From Numida meleagris (taxonomy: Eukaryota > Chordata > Aves > Galliformes > Numididae), in NCBI RefSeq assembly GCF_002078875.1, contig NC_034420.1:6013814-6077813 (forward strand): a stretch of DNA of 64,000 nucleotides, read 5' to 3'. The notes beneath the pieces are model-generated. The model did no database searches. It was not told where the DNA came from and saw nothing but the letters and a program-made list of their open reading frames with translations. Below, in pieces: positions 22,936 through 33,595 of this stretch. Both the position numbers and the translations under genes were made by a program. Within the stretch, counting starts at the first letter, position 1; the number at the start of each line of letters is the position of its first letter.

Positions 22936-25395
22936 ATTCAGTGAGAAGTCTACTCTATCACATAAACTCATTAATCTAATTACATGATAGTGAATACTAT
23001 TCTATTGTTTATGCTGTCATCTCAAAACATTAGACAACAGGAATCCACTATACCAGACATATGTACCTAGTACACATCAGTCATGAATACTAAGGCCCTC
23101 CCTCATGTTCAGGGCCATGATACCTGTGTCAAGGAGCAGGACTAGGGGAGTTAAAGGTGCTGACAAGCAGATGACTATCTGGTATTAGCACTCATTCCTA
23201 CCCAATGCTTTCCCACTAATTTAATTTTTGATATTCAATATCAGATTTTAGCTCAAAATGGAATCCAAACTAGTAAAAAAAAGTTATATAAAAGATTTTC
23301 TTTAAACAAAGATTAAGCAGAGGAGTGATTAATAGAATAAAGCTAAATATTAATGAATCAAGCTGGTTCTGAGAACAGATCCTGAATTTAAATTCAGCAT
23401 TTGAACATGTCTGCTCAAGTGTTTGTTACAGCATTTGATTTTGATGTTCACACACAGGGAGCAAAGAGGTAACAACAAGTACTACTTTCAAAAAAAAAAA
23501 AACACAACAGGTGATAAAAGTATTTAGGGCTATGGGAGAAGACAGTGACAAGCCTTTTCTGTATCGCTGTTATCTTCAAAACACTAGGGAATTTCCCTTT
23601 TGCTGTTTATTTTCCTCTTAATGAAGTACTAGAATACAAAAATTAAATCCTGGTTTGTTCCTCCTCTTCACATTTAGAGAAAGAACCATGTATTAAAACT
23701 GAAGCACTCCTACACTTGACTTTCCCATACTATCTCTCAAGAGGAAAAAGCTGGCAAAGTAAGATGGAAAAAATTAAAAGAAACACACCTGAACCCAATT
23801 CCACCACACTGAGTTTAGGCTACAGCAAGCTTACGCAAGGCAAAGGCTGCAACAAACTCATAAAATTGTTTCATCCAAAAATGCAGGTGAAATACATCTC
23901 AATTCCAAAGAAAAACATCAGACTATGTTCTTTTCATATGAGTTTATGTCTCACTTTTCACATGGAAACCTGCACCTCTAAGTAGGGTTTCAATTCATGC
24001 TTAGTGAAGGACCGTGGCAAGAGTAGGTCAAGCCAACTGCTAAAGACTACAGGCACCTGAATCCAAGAACTCAAGAAAGACATTTATCAGTGACTGTCAC
24101 ATTTTTTCCCCCCCCAGAAAAATTTTAGAGAACACTGATCCAATTTCTGTCAGTGGAATCTGGATTGCAAATTATTAATATAGCTTCAGCAAGATGTTAT
24201 ATGACACGATATCCATGACAGCCATCCACCATCTACTGGGGTGGTATCTCAAGCCATTTCCCACCATTCTGAATAAAAAACATTAGATACAGTTACTGTA
24301 CGAGGGAAAGAGGAAAGCTTTATAAAATGTCAATTCCTGATAACAGTGAAATGCCTAGAATAGGCATTGGGAAGACACAGCTCAAAGATAACAGTAACAG
24401 GTTGTTCAATTTACCTATAGATGAATTACTGACACTGGGAAATCTTGTGTACAAGAATCAATGCAAATCTACCCTCTCTTGAAAGTGTAAGCAGTCAGAA
24501 AACACACTAAACTGACCATCTGTTCCTCTCCGATAACATGTAATTAAGTAATTTATTTATTCAGCACTTAAACCTTCTCCCTTCTCCTCATATTAGTCAA
24601 GGACAATTATGCTAAATCCAGATGTAGTTAACATATTGTGCACTCAAGTGAGCAATGTCCTTACAGGCACATGACTTGCCTTCTGGCTATCCACCTTCAA
24701 TATCTCAGCAGCTTTGTCTTCAAGACCCTGTTTGCTATCCTCTTCTGTTCTCACAAGCTGGTCTAGAATTATGGCATTTGGTTTGGTAATTAACTGAAAA
24801 ATGCAAGGAGCTGTAAACTATCTCATGGGCCACAGTAACCACACAGACCTCAGCTTCTGCACACATCTGGATAGAACTTCCTCCTTCCCATAGGATACAG
24901 GACTGCTTACAGCCCGAAGTTAAACCAGAGCATGTTACCCAAACAGTTTCCTTCAGTATAAAACCTTGTTATTGCCACCTACCACTATTTCTATGGTGTT
25001 CTACAGACAACCTCCTGGGTATCTCCTGGGCTTCTGGAGACTTACTGGCATAGCAGGAGGGCAGGGACTGCCTAGGACAGTTTCTTCTGGTGAAGTCTAT
25101 GTCTCCCTCTCTGCTCTTCAGGAAAGTTTGTGTAGAATTTCCAACCTAACACTCAGGTGATATAACAACCTGTCACACAGGTGCAGCTGAAAAACAGATG
25201 GCACACTGAGAAAAACTTTCTATTCAGTACAATCTTATGTACTCAGAAAGTCAGCAAATAATATTTACAAGTACTGTGTACTCACTAACTTTTTCCTGCT
25301 AGCCTCTCTGCTTCTTCCAGCCGCACAGTCCTATAATTCTGGAATAAATTCCTCTTTAGATCCCCTAAGTACCCAGTTAAAAGTCTACAAAGTTC
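22936..25395. other. Unique AT-rich non-coding stretch
   Basis: No gene or mobile element is seen. A run of 12 A residues lies near 23491. The 89-codon frame at 23716-23985 is lysine- and serine-rich without a domain and is probably chance. Confidence 0.55.
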
Positions 25396-25400
25396 ATTAT
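25396..25400. repeat. Target-site duplication, left copy (ATTAT)
   Basis: ATTAT precedes the TG start of the LTR-like element and recurs exactly at 25662-25666 after its CA end. Confidence 0.75.
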
Positions 25401-25661
25401 TGTAGCGATCAGAAAGATCAACACCATGGAAAAGGCATTACAAAAGAGGTGGAAGGACCGGCACAATAGAAAAGAGCTACAAAGGAAAAGCAGTAGATTG
25501 CTCACCCATATCAGAAGATACTGGATTCACAGGGAAAAGCAAGGCTCCACCCCTTCTGGTAGCACAGTGAATTGCCTTCACCTGTGCACCCAGGGCGGAC
25601 TGGGTCTTTCCTCCAGGTGCTCAATCACTGGTTCAGACTGTGATTCAGCAGTTCCCATACA
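25401..25661. mobile_element. LTR-like element, diverged copy 1 of 3 (261 bp)
   Basis: The element starts TGTAGCGATC and ends CAGTTCCCATACA, with TG...CA ends and a perfect 5-bp ATTAT duplication on both sides. Its right half shares clear blocks with the two larger copies at 26086 and 27974: GGCTCCACCCCTTCTGGT, CACCTGTGC and CCAGGTGCTCAATCACTG. The left half is weakly related or partly lost, making it about 80 bases shorter. A small frame (81 codons from 25426) runs through it but resembles no viral protein. The family name is not known to me; the ends and 5-bp duplication suggest an ERVL-type solo LTR. Confidence 0.7.
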
Positions 25662-25666
25662 ATTAT
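25662..25666. repeat. Target-site duplication, right copy (ATTAT)
   Basis: Right-hand ATTAT, matching 25396-25400 exactly. Confidence 0.75.
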
Positions 25667-26081
25667 GCTGACATCTTTTTTTTATGTACAAGTTCTTCCC
25701 CTTGCCTTACAGATCATAAAGATAATTTTAAACCTCTAGATAAGGGCAGTTTTAAAAAAAGACATTGACCAATCAATACGGAGTTTTGCAAATATATCTT
25801 TGTTTTAATGAAGAAGCTGTACTCAGAAGAAGTAATTAGAAACAGAAACTCACAGCAAGCTACTGCAGTCCTGCATCACAAAGAAGTCCATTTGAAGTCA
25901 TAGCAGTGTCCGAGAGAAAGCCTTTGTGCGTTCCTGTGCAGCACAAAGACAGGCCTTACCCTGGAAGGTCCTTTCAAAGATAGCAAGTTCTCAATTATAC
26001 TGGCTTTAGGTGTAGCCTCTAAAAGCCAGTTAGAGAATGCATCCAGGCTTTCAGTGAACTAACTTCTTTATCATAAAGGTA
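25667..26081. other. Spacer between LTR-like copies
   Basis: About 415 bases of AT-rich sequence with no recognisable gene or retroviral internal remnant. This supports two independent insertions rather than one provirus. Confidence 0.6.
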
Positions 26082-26085
26082 GATG

Positions 26086-26424
26086 TGATGGCGTAATGCA
26101 GTGGAAAGCACAACACCGACAGCAGAGCAGCAAGATCCCAGGCAGCAGTGAGAGAGAATTTGCTCAAACACAACAGCAGCGGGCACAAAAATAAAGGAAA
26201 GAACCTGTTTACCTTTGGAAAGCCTCAGGTACACAGGGATCTCCAGCAAGATGCCCTTGCATCCACTGCCAACCCTTAAATGAGGTCTGGGGAGGGTTGG
26301 ATCCTGGCTCCACCCCTTCTGGTCACTCAGGTGCATTGCATGCACCTGAGCTCTCCTGGGTGGCCCTGTCTTCCCACCAGGTGCTCAATCACTGTTTCAA
26401 GCCATGACTTGCATTTCCACTACA
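26086..26424. mobile_element. LTR-like element, copy 2 of 3 (339 bp)
   Basis: Starts TGATGGCGTAATGCAGTGG and ends GCATTTCCACTACA. GATG lies on both sides (26082-26085 and 26425-26428). If the last A is shared, the duplication can be read as 5 bp, AGATG. The element aligns by eye with 27974-28326 along its whole length. The longest near-identical block starts at CACCTGAGCTCTCC near 26342 and runs through the CCAGGTGCTCAATCACTG segment to the end. The outer ends are weakly inverted (TGCAGTGGAAAGC against GCATTTCCACTACA). AATAAA occurs near 26192. Copy 3 keeps two bases (TA after GACT) that are missing here near 26410. The 108-codon minus frame overlapping it is not a gene. Confidence 0.75.
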
Positions 26425-26428
26425 GATG

Positions 26429-27968
26429 GAATGTTTTCTTTTACTAGCAGCAGCTTCTTACTTTTCTCAGGAAAAGAAGGCCAACTTAGATATCTTCAGT
26501 TAAGGTCAAATTTTTTGTTTTATAGGCTTGATTTATGACATTTCCACAGCCATTATTGGCATTTCTTTGAGATGTCAAAAAGCTCTTGATTCCCATATAG
26601 ATTTAGACTTCTTTTTCTATTTGCTTTTACTATTTATTAAAGCATAAAGGTTGGATTGAACTTTTCATCCCACTTGTAAACTGAGAAGAACAAGCTCCCA
26701 TAAAGCTCAACAGCTTACCATCATTTGTCTCGCAGCCTCACAAGTCAAATTATTGCTCTGAAATGTGAAGGCGTGACTCAAACCAACTGACAGGGGCCAG
26801 TGTCCCAAAGACAATTACTTGGTTCTGAAAAGCACATTTTTAAACCAGGGTATTTTGTTGGTTTGTGGCTTTTTTTTGTTTGTTTGTTTAAGTTATTTTA
26901 CCTTTAAGATACCAACATATTATTTCCATATTATACATACTAACGTGCTTGCACACCACATAGGATGAACAATCTGAAAAATAAAGATGGAATAAAGGAA
27001 CAAAAAACATCTAATAGAAGCATTTATTTCATTTTCCTCTCACTCCATTTCAATGCTCTTTGCATATTGATGGCTGTTGTGCTCCCCTTCATCAACAGAA
27101 ATCAATTAAGAACAGGACAGTCAACTAAGATTACTACTAAGTAAGTTGAAGTTGGTGTGCAGGTTGACTCAAGGTCTACAGCTCTATAAAAAATTCTAGA
27201 TTCCCAGAACATTGCATTTTCCATTTAATTTTGTGTTGATTTGTAAGTCAGTCCCCTGGGTGCAAACTGTATATAAAAGAAATATTAACTCAGTGGAAGC
27301 AATGGTTAGCTTTTTATAATAAAAAAATTCATACTGTTTATACCATTATTGCTGAGGAAATTAGGTGACATCCCTTCTAATACCCCATGTGCAGGACACT
27401 GCAGTAAACTACTTAACTTGGAATAATAAAGTATTGACAAGGCACAGTGATATGTAAGACAGTACTTCTACCAGATTAGACAAGTTCCCTGCTGTTAGAG
27501 ACAATCTCTCCTGTAATAACTTTGTTCCACCTTAACTTAAAACTTTTTGTAAGAAATAACCTCCAAAGCATAGAAAAATCAAACTTAAACATAAACATGT
27601 CTCTTGCCCAGATATGGTTCTGTGTGTAGGGTAATCTACAGTACTGTATACATACTACAGGAAGGCAATCTGGTAATTTCAACATAAAGCACCCTGGAAC
27701 ACGCTGCTGTCATGCAGTAAGTATTGCTCAAACCCCTATGTTTTTGAAGTCCTCTTCAGATAGTCTTGAATAGATATGACCAAGCACATTTCACAGAAGT
27801 GTAAGAGAATATGCTGGGTAAACTTGCATTTGCAAGCAAGAAGCATTACAAACATTCTCAGTTCCTGGATCACAGCTTTATAAACAGACCTCAGCTCTGC
27901 TTCCCAAGTTCTCAGTACACTTGTTTTACTTCCAGCATAACACAGGCAACATTAGGCTGGTCAGATAG
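26429..27968. other. Unique AT-rich spacer
   Basis: About 1.5 kb between LTR-like copies. It contains a (TTTG)n tract near 26870-26890 and no gene, RNA or retroviral internal sequence that I can recognise. Confidence 0.6.
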
Positions 27969-27973
27969 GCAAG

Positions 27974-28326
27974 TGTAATGCTGTAATGCCATAATGTGAT
28001 GGAAAGTACAGCAATAATAGAGGAAGGGCAAAGTCCTAGGCAGCAGAAAATAAGGACAAGCCCAAACACAATAGCCACAGACACAAAAACAAAGGAAGAA
28101 AAATTTGCTTACCTGCGGAAGGCCTCAGGTAGGCAGGGATCTCTAGCAAGATACCCTTACCTCCACTGCCAACCCTTCAGTGAGGTCTGGGAAAGGGTGG
28201 ATCCCAGCTCCATCCCTTCTGGTCACTCAGCTGGCATTGTATGCACCTGAGCTCTCCCGGGTGGCCCTGTCTTCCCACCAGGTGCTCAATCACTGTTTCA
28301 AGCCATGACTTAGCATTTCCACTACA
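27974..28326. mobile_element. LTR-like element, copy 3 of 3 (353 bp)
   Basis: Starts TGTAATGCTGTAATGCC and ends GCATTTCCACTACA. Flanks are GCAAG on the left (27969-27973) and GCAAA on the right (28327-28331), a 5-bp duplication with one difference. It is the longest copy and shares its whole length and orientation with 26086-26424, including the internal segments GGCCTCAGGTAGGCAGGG, TCCACTGCCAACCCTTC and CCAGGTGCTCAATCACTG. Because each copy has its own flanking duplication, they are separate insertions rather than the two LTRs of one provirus. The 84-codon frame in it has no recognisable domain. Confidence 0.75.
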
Positions 28327-28331
28327 GCAAA

Positions 28332-30559
28332 GTAAGCAGTTGCCATGGGTCAAAGACCATTAGAAATAATCTTAACACCCAAAGTCTGTTTGCTTCCTGA
28401 ACCAGAACTCTGAAGGCATTTTTATTTTAAGTTCTGTATGGTGCAAGGATCACTATCACACTTCCTCTCTTCCCATTCTCCTGTAGCAGTAACAAGGGCA
28501 AGGCCAACCCCTGAGGCTTCCTTCACCTTCTCAGAACAAATATGGCCATGTCCCATCTGCTCCTTACATGGATGAGCACAGAGTTAGTGATAAGATGTGA
28601 TCCAGCTTTGGGTTGACTCCACCCACACAAACACATCCTCTGATGCAAATACCTAACACATAAATCACAAACACGTAATTCCTCCAGATTTTCATTCCAC
28701 TGTCTGTCAAATCATGTTTTGTTTAAAAATAAATAAATAAAAGCACATTTTTTTATAGACAGCTGTACATATGAGCAAAAAAATCTCCATGCAAAGCAAA
28801 GCATCCACTTCTTTCAGAGCAAGTTATGTTTGCTTTAAAAGGACAGAGGCAATTTGTAATTTAGTCAAAATTTGGTTTGTCAGGCCTTTTTCTTTGTTAG
28901 TTTTTTTTTTTTTTTTTTCTCCAAAGCAGAGTTAAAGGTAGTTTTATGTACTATATTTGCTCTTGGTCTTTCTGACAGGGGTCCTGGTTTTCAAAATCAT
29001 TTTTCTACTTTTTCTAAATGTTCATGTCTCCCACGTCTTTACACAAAAGACAACATAAAAGCACACACAGAGGTCTCAATGAAATAAAGGAGAAATAGCA
29101 ACAGTGCCTATGCACGGAATGCTGTCAAATGCCAAAATTGCTAAAACGCGAGAAAAAACATATTCCAAAGGCAATGAACTTGAAGAACTACCCATAAACA
29201 CGGAAGTAGAACTGTACAGAGATGGAAACAGAAGAAAAAGCAGCAATTACAAAGGAGAAATAACACCCCAAGATATTATTATTTTCCAGAGAGGTAACTG
29301 GAGAAGAACCAAAATATTTCTCTCAAAAATTAAAATGCACAGACTGCTTTTCCCACAATGCAAAAGGTGGTTAAATATTTTGCAACACAGGGAATGCAGT
29401 TAGCATTAGGGAGAAGTGAAATAACCAAATGTTAGCTCTCATGAGGCTTCAATATATTTCTATTTTCAGCAGAAGCATATGGTAGCAAAGGAGTAGAGGC
29501 TTCTTTTTTAAAAAGAAAAAGGAAGAAAAAAGCAGTACATCAAGTACAGATCACTTTGCAATTGTTTTTGTATTTATCAAAGTATAACATTTTTTTACTA
29601 GAAAGGTGTTTTCCTGTCCAAAGTAGAAGTTAAAATTTCACCTTATTTTTAAGGAAGAGCTCTTCCTTAAAGACTTCAAAGTTTATCTGAACAAAGGGAA
29701 AGTTAGGTTCTGCATACAAGTTCTGGTCTCCCCAGAAGTACCACTGAATTGACAAGTATAAATCAACACATGCAAGTACTTACAATCATGAGTAAGAATC
29801 GCAAAAATCCAGCTTTGTGCACAATACCACACGTCTGTTCTGTACCTACAGATGAGTTTTACTGCATTTTCCTATTTAGATACCAGGTCCTTTTATAGCT
29901 ATGGACTTAAAAAGCAGTTTATTTCCATGCAGCCCCACCATTAGAATATATGTACCTCAATGAAGACAGGATACTTCTGCACTGCAAAAACATTACAAGT
30001 TTTGAAGGTGATTCAAAGGTTCTTTAGGAAAAGAATTTTCGTTCCATTGGTGCTGTGATTGCAAGACAAGTTTCAAGTTCCAAATATTGTGGTACAGCTT
30101 GTTTTGTTATCATCTAGAAGAATCTACATGAAAAAAAACACAGAAAAATAAAATTACTTGAGACTATGTGCTTTTGCATTCAGGCAACACAAACTCTTTA
30201 ATACCAACCTAGCCAAGGGAGAAGAGGATAAGTAAGCACCCCACTTGCTGTAAGGCAGCCCAGGCAAACACCCATGCTTCATTCTCCTCAGATGAATCCA
30301 ACACAGCTCAGGACATCTCGAAGAGTATTTCTCTGACATGTATGGTCATTTCTGGTTTTGATGTACTAAAGTTTTGAAGGCCTCCCTCGCTCTAGCACTA
30401 AAAATAGTAAAATTTTGTGCTATTTGTTATTCAGAATTATGTCAGGGAGATTAAAGTTGTAGAGAAGGCCTATGATACATGAAAGCAGGCATCAGAACAA
30501 AGCAGTCTTAGTCAGGAAACCGTGAAATCATGGTCCATCACCACAGGACTTGGACTAAT
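28332..30559. other. Unique AT-rich non-coding stretch
   Basis: No gene is supported. An 18-base T run lies at 28901-28918. The 99-codon plus frame at 29104-29403 is rich in Lys, Arg and Glu and shows no domain. A minus-strand splice-bounded candidate (about 29784-29845) has a good GTAAGT donor but a poor acceptor. Confidence 0.55.
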
Positions 30560-30725
30560 ATCATAGAATGCTTTGAGTTGGAAGAGACCTTTAAAGTCAT
30601 CTAGTTTCCACCCTGCTACAGGCAAGAACACCACCAGACCAGGTTGCTCAAAGCCCCATCCAGCCCGGCCTTGAATGCCTCCAGAGTGGGGGCATCCACA
30701 ATCTCTCTGGGCAACCTGTTCCAAA
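30560..30725 (-). mobile_element. CR1 LINE 3' fragment, inverted
   Basis: ATCATAGAATGCTTTGAG, then TTGGAAGAGACCTTTAAAG, CGGCCTTGAATGCCTCC and TCTGGGCAACCTGTTCCAA follow in the order expected of a reverse-complemented CR1 3' UTR. About 166 bases remain, so the copy is 5'-truncated before the reverse transcriptase. A 70-codon minus frame over it is residual and non-functional. Confidence 0.92.
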
Positions 30726-33041
30726 TATATATCTTGCCTCTGTTTCCATCTTTAACTTCATATTCCTGCATAACTTAAAGCAAAGCACTCAAGCCTCTTG
30801 GCTCAACTACCCCATCTGTAAAATAGGAATATTAGTACTCTCTGTCTGTGCTTTGAGGTGTTGTACGGCTTCTCATTAACATCTGTGAAGTGCTTTTCAC
30901 TTCCTTGCTGCATGCATTAGCTGAGGAGAGCAAGAATCGTACTGCAAATGTAAGATTTTTTTAGTGAAGTTTTTAGAATGTGGCAAACAGGGCCATGTAT
31001 AAAAAAGTATAAATGCAAAATTAACATAAATTAAAAATAAAATTAACATACACTGAAATACTAATGCCTGCAGAACAGACAAATACAGCAAACAATAGCA
31101 ACTCATTTAGCAGCATCAAGCTCTTCATCTGGGGCACTAGTAGCCTAAAGAAAAGAAACAATTCTGCAATAAGTAAAAAGGGCCTTAAGGGTCCTTTAAA
31201 CTTCAGAAGTGAGAAATTTTTTAAAAAGCCTGTCAGTCTTCCCATACAGAAAAAGTACAGCCCTCTATTCTCCATCCTTAACAAGAGCTCTGATGCAGTA
31301 ATTCATTTGCTAACACTGCTGTTGTTCCAAGTGAAGACAAGGACAAGTGGGACTTTGTGCAAACTGAACTAATCGGCAACACTTGATCAACTCAATTAGC
31401 TCAAATCAACCTAAGTGTTTCTCTGTCTACGCTTAGAACTTAACAAGGATGCAGTCGAACTACAATGGCAGATTACATGGACAGAAATGCAGATTTGCTC
31501 TGCCTGCCTTCCAAGCCAGTCAGGGGCTATCTGGTCAGGGAGTTCCACAGCTATGTCTGCAAAAACTGTGCTCTGCTGAGGTGACCTTACTTAATTCTTG
31601 CCTACGTCAACATGAAATGGGAATATTTCTAAGGAAGACATTTTGTTCGTAATTAGACAAAACAACCTGGAACAGCACAATCAACACCCATGTGTTCAGA
31701 AGAATTTCTGCATGAGACCAGAGCATGTGCATACCATGTACAGGTTTCAACTATTTTAACGTAACAAGATAGAACTGCTTTGCAGGACAAGATAATCACA
31801 TCTACATGACCTTCTTGAATCAGCCCTGAGATTCCAAGGGGTCTTGATATGAAAGAACTGAGAGGAAACAAAAGGAAACCTTCTTGCTCACTTTGGTCTC
31901 CTTTCTCTTTTCTCCTGGTAGTCACATGGAGACGTGGACAGATTGCTGCACTGAAGAGTATTGGTAACTTTATTGATGAGCCTCTCAAATCATTACTAAA
32001 ACAAAGTAAGTTGTTCACTTCACAGCTGGAGTCAAATGGACTGATGACTGTTGTCTCAACCTTGGCTGAAGATAAACGAGGCCACCTTACCCACTCAGGT
32101 CCTTGACCCAAATTCACAGTTAGCACAGTGACCCTGTAAAAACCTGTGACAGAAGAATATCAAATGATGCTTTGTCCCTACTCAGACTACTCCCCAGAAA
32201 CTCAAGTTGCAACTCATCTGCCAAAATGGATATTCTTCAATAATAAACACAACTGCCTAGTCACTTCGTTCAAGTCAGTGCATCCACTTGCTTTCCCTTG
32301 TCTTCCCTCCATAGTTAAAATAAATTTAATACAATTCCTTTTAGTCTGAGTGCCTTAAGCTTTTCTTTTTGTATCAAGTAGCACATCTGTCTTCCTGTCA
32401 TCTTAAGTCTTAGAAAAAATAGTCACTAGTTTTGTAGTATTACCAACCCAAATGCCTGTCTGAAACCATAATTCTACTGCACTTGGCACTGTAGAAAGCC
32501 AAAGATTATAAAGCTTCAAGTTCTGAAGACATTCAAATTGCACATAAAGCAGACAAATCACTGTCAGTTTTCAAGAGTGGGGGACACACCAGGATAAGAT
32601 TCCTGCTAAACGTACAAAAGAACTTACCTACAATATATATATACATCAATAATAAATAACCCACAACACCACATACATAAAATCAATTTTTACCTGTAAA
32701 TCCTGGGAATGCTTCGGGGCTGATTTTATTGTTGTTGTTTGGTTTGAAGGAGGTAGGTTTTGTGAGGGTTTGGATTTATTATTTTTTTTAATTAATATTT
32801 CCTTGCACAGTTGCTGTGGCAGATTGACCACTGCAGCACTGACCGTTGAGTAAAAGCACATTTGCCAATCCCTAAAGGCTGAACACAAGTCAATATTCTA
32901 TATTAAAAGCACAAAGACCCTGACAGAATGTATCAAAGTGAGTTTGATGTTTACTTCTTTATGTATACAGATATTTCTGAAGACAGGGACATATAAACTG
33001 ACTCCCAGTCACAAAGAATAATGCAGTAACTGAACAGAACC
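30726..33041. other. Unique AT-rich stretch, no confirmed gene
   Basis: Several overlapping ORFs (67 to 157 codons) on both strands show no domain. One plus-strand segment at 31922-32005 has a strong pyrimidine-tract acceptor and a consensus GTAAGT donor with an open 27-codon frame; it is described as a finding. A short TA repeat lies near 32633-32642. Confidence 0.5.
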
Positions 33042-33045
33042 AGCC

Positions 33046-33595
33046 TGTACTGGTTTTGGCTGGGATAGTTTATTTTCTTCACAGTAGCTCATGTGGTGCT
33101 ACTTTTTGAATTTGTGATAATAAAGTGCTGTTGACCCAGTGACGTGTTAGCAGCTGCTGAGCAACACCAAGGCTTCTCTGTCTCGCACTGCCCTGTCAGC
33201 AAAGGGCTGCAGGTGCACAGGGAGCTGGGAGGGACATGACCAGGACAGCTGATGCAGACTTACCAAAGGGACATCCCATACCACATGGCATCATGCTTAG
33301 CATGAAAGGCTGTGGGAAAGGACAAGAAAGAGTGGGACATTTGGAGTTACAGCATTTGCTTTCCCAATTAACTGTCCCATGTGTTGACACCCTGTTTTCC
33401 TGGAAATGACTAAACACCCGCCTGCTGATGGGAAGTAGTCAATGAATTCCTTACTTTGCTTGAACATGCAACTTTTACATTACCTATTAAAATATTCTCA
33501 TCTCAAGCCAAGAGCATTCCCACTTCTCCCCTCCCAGTCCCACTGGTGGAAGCAAGCATGTGGCTGTCAACTGCCCACTGGGTTAAGCCCAACCA
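33046..33595 (+). mobile_element. Avian ERVL-type solo LTR (550 bp)
   Basis: The element begins TGTACTGGTTTTGGCTGGG and ends near GGGTTAAGCCCAACCA. I recognise this start and end as those of the widespread avian ERVL-class LTR. Middle landmarks are also present: ACCAAAGGGACATCCCATAC near 33263, GGCATCATGCTTAGCATGAA near 33287, GGGAAGTAGTCAATGAATTC near 33430 and an ATTAAA polyadenylation-like signal at 33486-33491. The flanks share AGCC (33042-33045 and 33596-33599), consistent with a short target duplication. There is no internal viral region or second LTR, so it is a solo LTR. The frames on it are not genes. Orientation follows the ATTAAA signal and the LTR as I know it. Confidence 0.9.

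Noticed and set aside
31653..32126. 157-codon minus-strand frame, the second longest in the window
   Set aside because: It overlaps an opposite-strand exon candidate and has no domain or splice pattern of its own.
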